Position numbers and translations under genes: made by a program | NCBI GenBank assembly: GCA_937871635.1 | Contig: CALMNS010000108.1 | Location: 1 to 19,036 of the forward strand | DNA length: 19,036 nt | Direction of reading: 5' to 3' | DNA from: an uncultured Solirubrobacter sp. | GTDB lineage: Bacteria > Actinomycetota > Thermoleophilia > Solirubrobacterales > Solirubrobacteraceae | Notes under the pieces: generated by a model | Told to the model about the DNA's origin: nothing | Database searches by the model: none | The model's input: only the letters and a program-made list of their open reading frames with translations | Part shown: in pieces, positions 7,856 through 14,123 of the stretch | Layout: every line of letters starts with the position of its first letter | Position numbering within the stretch: position 1 is the stretch's first letter

Positions 7856-8611
7856 TTACCGCCCTTCGAATCGTGGCTGGCGCCGTTGCTTGAAGGCTTC
7901 GATGCCCTCGGCGAAGTCGTCCGTCCCCTGCAGGTACCCCACGGCGTCGATCGCGTGTTGGTAGCCCTCGCCGAAGCGCTGGTTGAGCACCTGCTTGCCG
8001 ACGGCCAGCGCCAGCGGCGCCTTCTCCGCGATCCTGCCGGCGAGGGCCTGCGCCGCGGCCAGGTGGTCCCCCGCGGGCGTGACGCGGTTGACCAGACCGG
8101 CGAGCCGCGCCTCCTCCGCGTCCAGGATCTCGCCGGCCAGCACCATCAGCTTCATCCAGTGCAGGTTGACGTGCGCGCCGCCGCGGGCGATGCCCGGTCC
8201 GGGCACGAGCCCGACGGTGGCCTCGGGCGTGCCGAACCGGGCGGTCTCGTCGGCCACCACGATGTCGCACACCAGCGTCAGCTCGCAGCCGCCGCCCACG
8301 CAGTGCCCGTGCACGGCGGCGATGGTCGGCTTGGGGAACGCCTCGACGGCCTGCATGGCACCGATCGCCTCCCGCAGGTAGGCTCGCTTGTCGGCCGCGC
8401 CCTCGAGGTCGCCGAAGCCCTCGATGTCGCCGCCCACCGAGAAGCAGCGGCCCGCTCCGTGGAAGATCAGCACGCGGACGGCGTCGTCGCGCTCCGCGGT
8501 GTCCAGTACCCCGCGCAGCTCGTCCCAGAACCCGCGCGTCATCGCGTTGAGCTTGTCCGGGCGGTCCAGCGTCGCCCACGCGATCGGGCCCTCGGTGCGG
8601 TACGCGAGCAT
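7856..8611 (-). CDS. Enoyl-CoA hydratase/isomerase (crotonase family)
   Basis: This is a 251-residue protein starting at ATG 8611. The crotonase core is clear: 'LDRPDKLNAMT', an oxyanion-hole segment 'CFSVGGDIEGF' (usual form CAGADI) and 'GHCVGGGCELTLVCDI'. Both acidic residues that catalyse hydration in rat mitochondrial hydratase have counterparts: E110 in GGGCEL and E130 in FGTPEATVGL. A true hydratase activity on a 2-enoyl-CoA is therefore likely. The loop after VGLVPGPG departs from the common GGTQRL form, which suggests a different acyl group. It is the first gene of the minus-strand block, with the carboxyltransferase 3 nt downstream. It is divergent from the luciferase-like gene, with a predicted operator between them. 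The ribosome binding site is poor. Confidence 0.92.
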   Translation of the reverse strand: MLAYRTEGPIAWATLDRPDKLNAMTRGFWDELRGVLDTAERDDAVRVLIFHGAGRCFSVGGDIEGFGDLEGAADKRAYLREAIGAMQAVEAFPKPTIAAVHGHCVGGGCELTLVCDIVVADETARFGTPEATVGLVPGPGIARGGAHVNLHWMKLMVLAGEILDAEEARLAGLVNRVTPAGDHLAAAQALAGRIAEKAPLALAVGKQVLNQRFGEGYQHAIDAVGYLQGTDDFAEGIEAFKQRRQPRFEGR

Positions 8612-8633
8612 GGCGGCGGAGCGTATCGGTTCT

Positions 8634-8651
8634 GCCAAGCGATTGGTTGAT
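8634..8651. promoter_or_regulatory. Predicted TetR-type operator, site 2 (divergent hydratase / luciferase-like gap)
   Basis: The plus strand reads GCCAAGCGATTGGTTGAT, the same 18-bp two-arm design as sites 1, 3 and 4. The minus strand reads ATCAACCAATCGCTTGGC, sharing CGCTTGG with site 4. It sits in the 103-bp gap between two divergent genes, so one bound dimer could control both. Its right arm overlaps the candidate -35 of the plus-strand gene. Confidence 0.6.
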
Positions 8652-8675
8652 TTCACCGGGGCGGCCCGCGATACT
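8647..8675 (+). promoter_or_regulatory. Candidate promoter for the luciferase-like gene
   Basis: TTGATT (8647-8652, four of six to TTGACA) and GATACT (8670-8675, four of six to TATAAT) are separated by the ideal 17 bp. The start codon is 39 bases further on. The -35 overlaps operator site 2, as expected for repression by occlusion. Confidence 0.45.
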
Positions 8676-8714
8676 CCGTCGGCCGCGGCGGAGCCGATCA
8701 GAGAGGACGTTTTC

Positions 8715-9851
8715 ATGCGAGTGACCCTGGGCGCTCCCGGGCGAATCATGCCACCGGCCTTGAAGGCGGTGGAGTTCGCCCAGCAGGCCGAGGCGGACGG
8801 CTTCGACGCGATCTGGTGGCCCTGCCACCTGATGGGATGGACCCCGGATTCGGTCTGGACCGAAGAGCTGACCGAGCTCGCCAAGTACCAGTCCAGCCCC
8901 CACGTCTACTTCGAGCCGCTGATGATGATGGGCGCGGCGGGCGCGGCGACCGAGCGCATCCGCGTCGGCGTCTGCGTGACGGACACGATCCGGCGCCACC
9001 CCGCGATGCTCGCCCAGCAGGCGCTCACCGCGTCGCACCTGGCCCGCGGGCGCGCCATCCTGGGCCTGGGGTCGGGGGAGCGCATGAACGTGACGCCCTA
9101 CGGGATTGAGTGGCGCAAGCCGGTCGGGCGCCTGGAGGAGGCCATCCAGGTCATCCGGCTGCTGTGGGAGTCCCAGGGCCCGGTGGACTTCAACGGCGCC
9201 TTCTTCGAGCTCAAGGACGCCGTGCTCGGCCTCGAGCCCTACGAGGGCACGCCGCCGCCCATCTGGCTCGCCGCCCACGGGCCCCGCATGCTCGACATCT
9301 GTGGCCGGCTGGCCGACGGCTGGCTGCCGACGAACATCAGGCCGGAGGCCTACGCCCAGAAGCTGGGCACGATCCGCGCCAGCGCCGAGGCCGCCGGGCG
9401 CGACCCGGAGGCCATCACCCCGTCGATGCTCGCCTACGTGATGTGCGCTCCCGACGAGGAGTCGCTGATGCGGATGTGCGACTCGCCGCTCGCGCGGCTG
9501 CTCTTCGCGGCGGTCGACCTGCCGCAGGAGACCTACGCGCGCTACGGCTCGACGTCGCCGTTCGAGGGCGGGACCGGCTTTCACTCCTTCCTGCCCTCGA
9601 CGGTGACGCGCGAGGAGGCCATGCGCATCGTCGAGCACATCCCGGCCGGCGTCGTCCGCGACCACACCCTGTCGGGGACGCCCGAGCAGATCGCCGCGCA
9701 GATCCGCGGCTACCAGGAGGTCGGGCTGCGCGACGTCGTCCTGTGGAACATCACGCCGTTCGGTGACCCGGCGATGTCGGTCTACTCCTTCCGCGCCCTG
9801 CGCGAGTTGCGCCGGCTGCTCGAGGAGACTCCCGCACCGGCAGTGGGCTGA
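8715..9851 (+). CDS. LLM-class (luciferase-like) oxidoreductase, probably F420-dependent
   Basis: This is a 378-residue protein starting at ATG 8715, with GAGAGGA about 7 nt upstream. It shows the bacterial luciferase-like TIM barrel pattern: 'AEADGFDAIWWPCHLMG' near 29-45, 'RIRVGVCVTDTIRRHP', 'LARGRAILGLGSGERMNVTPYG' (shown in part as RGRAILGLGSGE), 'PIWLAAHGPRMLD' and the C-terminal 'SGTPEQIAAQIRGYQEVGLRDVVL' region. The overall layout recalls the mycobacterial phthiodiolone ketoreductase and glucose-6-phosphate dehydrogenase (FGD) group, which use coenzyme F420. F420 use is inferred from the family. It likely reduces or oxidises a ketone/alcohol or C=C bond of the pathway substrate in the cytosol. 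It is divergent from the hydratase across operator site 2. Confidence 0.85.
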   Translation: MRVTLGAPGRIMPPALKAVEFAQQAEADGFDAIWWPCHLMGWTPDSVWTEELTELAKYQSSPHVYFEPLMMMGAAGAATERIRVGVCVTDTIRRHPAMLAQQALTASHLARGRAILGLGSGERMNVTPYGIEWRKPVGRLEEAIQVIRLLWESQGPVDFNGAFFELKDAVLGLEPYEGTPPPIWLAAHGPRMLDICGRLADGWLPTNIRPEAYAQKLGTIRASAEAAGRDPEAITPSMLAYVMCAPDEESLMRMCDSPLARLLFAAVDLPQETYARYGSTSPFEGGTGFHSFLPSTVTREEAMRIVEHIPAGVVRDHTLSGTPEQIAAQIRGYQEVGLRDVVLWNITPFGDPAMSVYSFRALRELRRLLEETPAPAVG

Positions 9852-9890
9852 GCCCGAGCGCCACCCGAGCGTCAGCTCCTGTTCCTTCTG

Positions 9891-9908
9891 ACCAATCGCT
9901 CGGTTGGT
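9891..9908 (+). promoter_or_regulatory. Predicted TetR-type operator, site 3 (upstream of the CMD-like gene)
   Basis: The bases read ACCAATCGCTCGGTTGGT, the most symmetric of the four sites: the arms ACCAATCG and CGGTTGGT differ from a perfect inverted repeat at one position. It ends 37 bases before the ATG. A candidate -10 (TAGCGT, 9908-9913, weak) starts at its last base, the same offset as at sites 1 and 4. Confidence 0.68.
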
Positions 9909-9945
9909 AGCGTGAGCGCAACGCCAGCGAAAGCCGAGGAACGCC

Positions 9946-10464
9946 ATGCCGCGCGTCGAGCCCGCTCCCGTCAACCCCGACGGCAACGCCGTGTCGAACA
10001 GCCTGCTCGCCCGGGTGATGGGACGGCGGCCTGAGGTCCTGAAGGCCTTCGCGCGTTTGGACACGACGCTGCGCTTCAAGGGCCTGCTTTCCCTGGAGCT
10101 CAAGGAGGCCGTCCGCCGGGCCACCGCCGGCGGCGTCGGCTGCGAGTACTGCGCGTCGCTCGGCGAACCGGAGACCCACCGGGGCGACGCCCGGACCTCG
10201 CTCGCGGTCGGGTTCGCCCAGATGGTCGTCCAGGACCCGACCGGCGTCGACGACGCGATGTTCGACGTGCTCCGCGAGGAGTTCTCAGAGAACGAGATCG
10301 TCGAGCTCGTCGCCTGGATCACGCTGGTCTCCGTCGCCGGCCAGATGTTCGGCGCGGTCATGGGGCTCGAGGCCGCGACGCCCGAGGAGGCGGCGGACTA
10401 CCAGCGGACGCTCGTCGAGATCGCCGAGCGCCAGGAGGCCCGGGCCACCGCGACGGGCGGCTGA
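9946..10464 (+). CDS. Carboxymuconolactone decarboxylase/AhpD-like protein with CxxC
   Basis: This is a 172-residue protein starting at ATG 9946, with GAGGAA in good position upstream. It is all-helical in pattern, with the AhpD/CMD hallmark 'GVGCEYCASLGE': C66 and C69 form the redox CxxC, preceded by an Ala-rich helix. The helix 'FSENEIVELVAWITLVSVAGQMFGAVMG' is shown here by its ends only and matches the second half of the fold. CxxC members are usually peroxidase or disulfide-reductase-like rather than true lactone decarboxylases. In this setting it may protect the pathway from oxidants made by the flavoenzymes, but that is inference. It has its own operator (site 3), so it appears to be a separately transcribed member of the regulon. 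Two hairpins follow it. Confidence 0.85.
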   Translation: MPRVEPAPVNPDGNAVSNSLLARVMGRRPEVLKAFARLDTTLRFKGLLSLELKEAVRRATAGGVGCEYCASLGEPETHRGDARTSLAVGFAQMVVQDPTGVDDAMFDVLREEFSENEIVELVAWITLVSVAGQMFGAVMGLEAATPEEAADYQRTLVEIAERQEARATATGG

Positions 10465-10508
10465 ACGTGGAGCCCGAGACCTCGGCGTCGAGCACCGCGG
10501 GGAGGGCA

Positions 10509-10557
10509 CGGCGCTGGTGAGCGCCGCCGCAATCACGGTGCCGCAGGCGAATGCGGC
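10509..10557 (+). terminator. Tandem GC-rich hairpins after the CMD-like gene
   Basis: The first hairpin is a perfect 7-bp stem, CGGCGCT (10509-10515) with AGCGCCG (10520-10526), closing a GGTG loop. The second is a perfect 6-bp stem, GCCGCA (10540-10545) with TGCGGC (10552-10557), with a 6-nt loop. Neither has a T-tract. GC-rich U-less hairpins are common as terminators in actinobacteria, and these sit between the CMD stop and the ABC promoter. Confidence 0.45.
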
Positions 10558-10561
10558 CCCC

Positions 10562-10591
10562 TTGACCATCCAACCGATCGCTTGGTAGATT
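10562..10591 (+). promoter_or_regulatory. Candidate promoter of the ABC importer operon
   Basis: TTGACC (10562-10567, five of six to TTGACA) and TAGATT (10586-10591, four of six to TATAAT) are spaced by 18 bp. That spacer is filled by operator site 4. Transcription would leave a leader of about 110 nt before ATG 10706. Confidence 0.6.
10569..10586 (+). promoter_or_regulatory. Predicted TetR-type operator, site 4 (ABC importer promoter)
   Basis: The bases read TCCAACCGATCGCTTGGT, an imperfect palindrome with arms CCAACCG and CGCTTGG around AT. It lies exactly between the -35 and -10 hexamers of the importer promoter, a textbook position for a repressor that blocks RNA polymerase. Confidence 0.68.
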
Positions 10592-10671
10592 TGCGCGCGG
10601 TCGTCGAGGGATGACGGCGAGGTCCGGGGAAGGAGAACGAGGGGGACCGTTGCAGACGCCTAGCCTGACCC

Positions 10672-10685
10672 GGCGCCGCGGCGCC
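10672..10685. repeat. Perfect 14-bp palindrome in the importer leader
   Basis: GGCGCCGCGGCGCC is its own reverse complement. It lies 8 nt before the GAGGAG ribosome binding site (10694-10699) of the first permease gene. It could fold in the leader RNA or be a protein site, or be chance in GC-rich DNA. Confidence 0.5.
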
Positions 10686-10705
10686 AGCCGCGCCGAGGAG
10701 ATCCG

Positions 10706-11599
10706 ATGAACGCCCAGGACCTCCTGAACGTGGTCGTGATCGGCTCGATCTACACGCTGTTTGCGATGGGCCTGACGCTCTCCTGGGGCGTGTTGAACAT
10801 CCTGAACCTCGCGCACGGCGCCATCTTCATGTTCGGCGGCCTGCTCGCGTACCTCGTGACGCAGGACAGCGCGCTGTCGCTGTGGATCGTCATGCCGATG
10901 TCGATGGTCGTCTGCGGCCTGATCGCCGTGCTGCTCGAGCTGGTGGCCTACCGGCCGATCCGCCGGCGAGTCGCCGACCTCCACGCCTCGGAGCTGGCGA
11001 CCCTGATCGCCAGCATCGGCGCCGGCGCCATGCTCGTCGCGATCGCCGAGAACGTGACCGAGAACCAGCTCGTCGGCATCAATCCCGAGACGTTCGTGGT
11101 GGAGCAGACCTCGTTCCTCGGACTGCGAACCACCAACCTCGAGATCGTGATCGTCGCGATCGCCGCGCTGCTCAGCGTCACGCTGACCCTGTTCATCACG
11201 CGATCACGGCACGGGCGCGCGCTGCGCGCGCTCGCCCAGGACCCCTACACCTGCGGGCTGCTCGGCATCTCGCCGGACCGGATGGCCGCGGCGACGATGT
11301 TCGTCAGCGGCGCGCTGGCCGGAGCCGCGGGCGTGCTCCTGGCGATGCAGCTCAACACGGTGGAGGCGCGGCTGGGCGAGCCGCTGCTGCTCAAGGCGTT
11401 TGCGGTCATCATCCTCGGAGGCGTCGGCAGCGTGCAGGGGGCGATCGCCGCCGCCTTCCTGCTGGCGCTGGCCGAGACGTTCACCGACGTCTACGCCAGC
11501 ACGAGCGTCCGCGACGCCGTGGCCTTCGGACTGATCATCGTGCTCCTGCTGTTCCGCCCACAGGGTCTGTTCTCCCGCGTCGCCTGGCAGCGGGCGTGA
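10706..11599 (+). CDS. livH: Branched-chain/hydrophobic-substrate ABC transporter permease, LivH type
   Basis: This is a 297-residue integral membrane protein starting at ATG 10706 with GAGGAG upstream. It has about eight hydrophobic segments. LivH signatures include 'IYTLFAMGLTLSWGVLNILNLAHGA' at 16-40 (key part: GVLNILNLAHGA), 'RPIRRR' after the third segment, and the cytoplasmic loop 'ALAQDPYTCGLLGISPDRM' that contacts the ATPases, followed by 'LGGVGSVQGA'. It would form a heterodimer with the LivM-like protein encoded five bases downstream and move substrate across the inner membrane. The HAAT family carries branched-chain amino acids, but also amides, urea, aromatic acids and other carboxylates. 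Given the catabolic neighbours, an organic acid substrate is at least as likely as an amino acid. First gene of the importer operon. Confidence 0.93.
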   Translation: MNAQDLLNVVVIGSIYTLFAMGLTLSWGVLNILNLAHGAIFMFGGLLAYLVTQDSALSLWIVMPMSMVVCGLIAVLLELVAYRPIRRRVADLHASELATLIASIGAGAMLVAIAENVTENQLVGINPETFVVEQTSFLGLRTTNLEIVIVAIAALLSVTLTLFITRSRHGRALRALAQDPYTCGLLGISPDRMAAATMFVSGALAGAAGVLLAMQLNTVEARLGEPLLLKAFAVIILGGVGSVQGAIAAAFLLALAETFTDVYASTSVRDAVAFGLIIVLLLFRPQGLFSRVAWQRA

Positions 11600-11604
11600 A
11601 CTGA

Positions 11605-12591
11605 ATGCTGTCCGACTGGTTCAGCGACAACGAGACGCTCATCCAGGCGGCGCTGGCCGGCGCGCTGCTCGCCTACAGCTTCCAGATCGCGCTGCGGGCC
11701 GGCGTCTTCACGCTCGGCGGGGTGGGGTTCTGGGCGATCGGCGGCTACACGACCGCCTATCTGGTCACCGAGCGCGAGTGGGCGACCGTGCCGGCCATCG
11801 GGGTCGGGCTGCTCCTGTCAGCGGTGATCGGACTGGGCCTCGCGCTCGTGCTCGGACGCCTGCGGGCGCTTTACCTAGCGATGGCCACCGTCGCCTTCGT
11901 GCTGCTCGTCCAGATCGTCGCGATCAACTGGGAGGACGTCACGGGTGGGGCCGGCGGCCTGTTCGGGATCCCCGTGACGGTGAGCACGACCCAGGTCTTC
12001 CTCGTCGTGCTCGTGGTCTCGATCGCGCTCGTGTTCTTCGAGCGGGGAGCCCGGGGCCGGACGATCGAGGCGATGCGCCTCGACGAGCAGTTGGCGCAGA
12101 GCGTCGGCATCGACGTCGTGCGCGAGCGTCACCTGATCTTCGTCCTGTCCTCCGTGCTCGCGGCCCTGTCGGGCGGGATCAGCGCGGTCATGTTCAACAC
12201 CTTGGCGCCCGAGCAGGCCGGCTTTCACCTGATCACGGACACGCTGATGATGGTCGTCATCGGCGGCGCCGCGGCGTGGTGGGGCGCGCTCGTGGGCGCG
12301 ATCATCGTGACGTGGCTGCCCGAGCTCCTCCGCTTCGCCGAGGACTACCGGCAGATCATCGAGGCCGCCATCGTCGTGCTCGTCATCGTGTACGCGCCCG
12401 AGGGCATTGTCGGCCTCGTGCGGCGCGTGCGCGGGCTGCTGTCCGGCCGGCGACCCCCGACGGCCACCCCCTTCGCCGACATCGCGGCGGCCACATCGCC
12501 CGACCGAGGCCACTCACAGCCCGAGGCCGAGCTGCCGCCCGCCGCGGGCCGCGACCCGCGACCCGCGACCCAAGCGCGCAATCCGGACTGA
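11605..12591 (+). CDS. livM: Branched-chain/hydrophobic-substrate ABC transporter permease, LivM type
   Basis: This is a 328-residue integral membrane protein starting at ATG 11605, five bases after the LivH-like stop. Hydrophobic segments fill residues about 12-285. LivM-type markers are 'GGVGFWAIGGYTTAYL' near 35-50, 'RLRALYLAMATVAF', 'ITVTGGAGGLFGIP'-like glycine run (here DVTGGAGGLFGIP) and the coupling loop 'RLDEQLAQSVGIDVVRERHLIFVLS'. It pairs with the LivH-like subunit to form the channel. The last ~45 residues are hydrophilic, rich in Pro, Ala and Arg and probably disordered, longer than in typical LivM. The ATPase gene follows after 12 nt. Confidence 0.92.
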   Translation: MLSDWFSDNETLIQAALAGALLAYSFQIALRAGVFTLGGVGFWAIGGYTTAYLVTEREWATVPAIGVGLLLSAVIGLGLALVLGRLRALYLAMATVAFVLLVQIVAINWEDVTGGAGGLFGIPVTVSTTQVFLVVLVVSIALVFFERGARGRTIEAMRLDEQLAQSVGIDVVRERHLIFVLSSVLAALSGGISAVMFNTLAPEQAGFHLITDTLMMVVIGGAAAWWGALVGAIIVTWLPELLRFAEDYRQIIEAAIVVLVIVYAPEGIVGLVRRVRGLLSGRRPPTATPFADIAAATSPDRGHSQPEAELPPAAGRDPRPATQARNPD

Positions 12592-12603
12592 GCGTTCCGA
12601 ACG

Positions 12604-13380
12604 ATGGCCGAATCGATGCTCAGCCTCGACGACGTTAAGGTCCACTTCGGCGGCGTGCGTGCGGTCGACGGGATCTCGATCGCGCTCGAGCCCGGCAAGC
12701 TCTACGGGATCGTCGGGCCCAACGGCTCGGGAAAGACGACGCTGATCAACGCGATCTCGCGCCTCGTGCCGCTCACCGACGGGACGATCACCTTCGACGG
12801 GACGGTCGTCTCCAGGATGCGCCCGTTCCAGGTCAGCCGCGAAGGCCTCGCCCGGACCTTCCAGGCGGTCCGACTGCTGCCCACGCTCACCGTGCGCGAC
12901 AACGTTCGCGTGGCCGTCGACCGCATGCGCGACGGTGACGGCGGCCGCCGCGGGCGCTGGCGCCGCACTCCGGCCGAGCGCAACCGGGCGGAGAACGCGA
13001 CGGACGTGGCGCTCGAGCGCCTGCACCTGACGCAGCTCGCCGGCGAGTATCCGGAGAACCTGCCCTTCGGGACGCAGCGCCGCGTTGAGATCGCGCGCGC
13101 CATCGCCAACCGCCCGAAGCTGCTCCTGCTCGACGAGCCGATCGCGGGCATGAACCGCGAGGAGCGCACCGAGATCGCGGAGATCATGAAGTCGCTGCGC
13201 GACGACGGGCTGACGCAGCTGCTGATCGAGCATGACCTGCGGATCGTGCTGTCGGCCTGCGACCACATCTTCGTCATGAACTTCGGCAAGTGCGTCGCCG
13301 ACGGCCCGCCGCGCGAGACCGCTGCGCGGCCGGAGGTGCAGGAGGCCTATCTCGGGAGGAAGCACGATGGCGGCGCTTGA
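12604..13380 (+). CDS. livG: ABC transporter ATP-binding protein, LivG type
   Basis: This is a 258-residue cytoplasmic ATPase starting at ATG 12604. It has Walker A GPNGSGKTT (38-46), Q-loop Q87 in RTFQAVRLL, Walker B LLLLDEP (173-179) and H-loop H210 in LIEHD. The LivG family insert after the Q-loop (about 105-130) is Arg- and Gly-rich. The C-terminal 'EVQEAYLG' is the standard LivG ending. The signature motif is LPFGTQ (153-158), whereas LivG proteins usually have LSYGxQ or LAYGxQ. The Pro at the second position is odd because that residue helps contact ATP across the dimer, though LivF keeps a normal LSGGEQ. Its end overlaps the LivF-like start by 14 nt. Confidence 0.93.
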   Translation: MAESMLSLDDVKVHFGGVRAVDGISIALEPGKLYGIVGPNGSGKTTLINAISRLVPLTDGTITFDGTVVSRMRPFQVSREGLARTFQAVRLLPTLTVRDNVRVAVDRMRDGDGGRRGRWRRTPAERNRAENATDVALERLHLTQLAGEYPENLPFGTQRRVEIARAIANRPKLLLLDEPIAGMNREERTEIAEIMKSLRDDGLTQLLIEHDLRIVLSACDHIFVMNFGKCVADGPPRETAARPEVQEAYLGRKHDGGA

Positions 13381-14095
13381 GGTCGAGCGTCTCGTCGTCC
13401 GCTACGGGCACGTGACCGCCGTGCGGGACGTTGACCTGCGCCTCGAGGAGGGGCAGGTCGGCGTGGTCCTCGGTTCCAACGGAGCCGGCAAGACCTCGAC
13501 GCTCAACGCGATCAGCGGCGCACTCAGGCCGGCAGGCGGCTCCATTCGCCTGGAAGGCCGCGACATCACGGGCTGGCCGTCGCACCGCGTCGCGCGCGCC
13601 GGACTGGTCCAGGTGCCGGAGGGGCGCCGGATCATCGGGCCGCTGACCGTCGAGGAGAACCTCAAGCTGGGCGCCTACCACCTGCGCTCCAACGCGCGGC
13701 TCCAAGAGCTTCTCGCCGACGCCTACGCGCTCTTCCCGATCCTCGAGGAGCGTCGCCACAACGCCGGCGGCCTGCTCAGCGGCGGCGAGCAGCAGATGCT
13801 CGCCTTCGGTCGCGCCCTCATGGCGGAGCCGAAGGTGCTCCTGCTCGACGAGCCGTCGATGGGGCTGGCACCGATCATGGTCGACCGTGTGATCGAGGCG
13901 GTCGGGCGCATTGCGGAACGCGGCATCTCGATCCTGATGGTCGAGCAGAACGCCGCCGCGGCGTTCGAGCTCGCGGCATACGCCTACGTCCTGGAGCAGG
14001 GCGAGGTGATCCTCGAGGGGCGCGTCGAGGACGTCAAGAACGACCCGCTGGTGCTGCGCGCCTTCCTGGGCCTCGAGGAGGCCCCGACCTCGTGA
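13367..14095 (+). CDS. livF: ABC transporter ATP-binding protein, LivF type
   Basis: This is a 242-residue ATPase starting at ATG 13367, inside the last 14 nt of the LivG-like gene. It has Walker A GSNGAGKT (36-43), signature LSGGEQ (137-142) and Walker B VLLLDEP with D161-E162. 'MGLAPIMVDRV' and 'MVEQNAAAAFELA' are hallmark LivF segments, the latter having Gln where other ABC proteins have His. 'QVPEGRRIIGPLTVEENL' is also typical. It pairs with the LivG-like ATPase to power the importer. The binding-protein gene starts 28 nt downstream. Confidence 0.94.
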   Translation: MAALEVERLVVRYGHVTAVRDVDLRLEEGQVGVVLGSNGAGKTSTLNAISGALRPAGGSIRLEGRDITGWPSHRVARAGLVQVPEGRRIIGPLTVEENLKLGAYHLRSNARLQELLADAYALFPILEERRHNAGGLLSGGEQQMLAFGRALMAEPKVLLLDEPSMGLAPIMVDRVIEAVGRIAERGISILMVEQNAAAAFELAAYAYVLEQGEVILEGRVEDVKNDPLVLRAFLGLEEAPTS

Positions 14096-14123
14096 ACGTC
14101 CCATCCCACGTCAAGGAGAACAC

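Noticed and set aside
8715..9851. Naming the luciferase-like gene as phthiodiolone ketoreductase
   Set aside because: The resemblance is at family level only. No phthiocerol-dimycocerosate genes are nearby, and the LLM family has many functions.
7002..10361. A very long minus-strand open frame (1119 codons)
   Set aside because: It runs antisense or out of frame through the luciferase-like, hydratase and carboxyltransferase genes. Its translation is low-complexity and rich in Arg, Gly and Ala, with no domain pattern. Long shadow frames are expected in GC-rich DNA.
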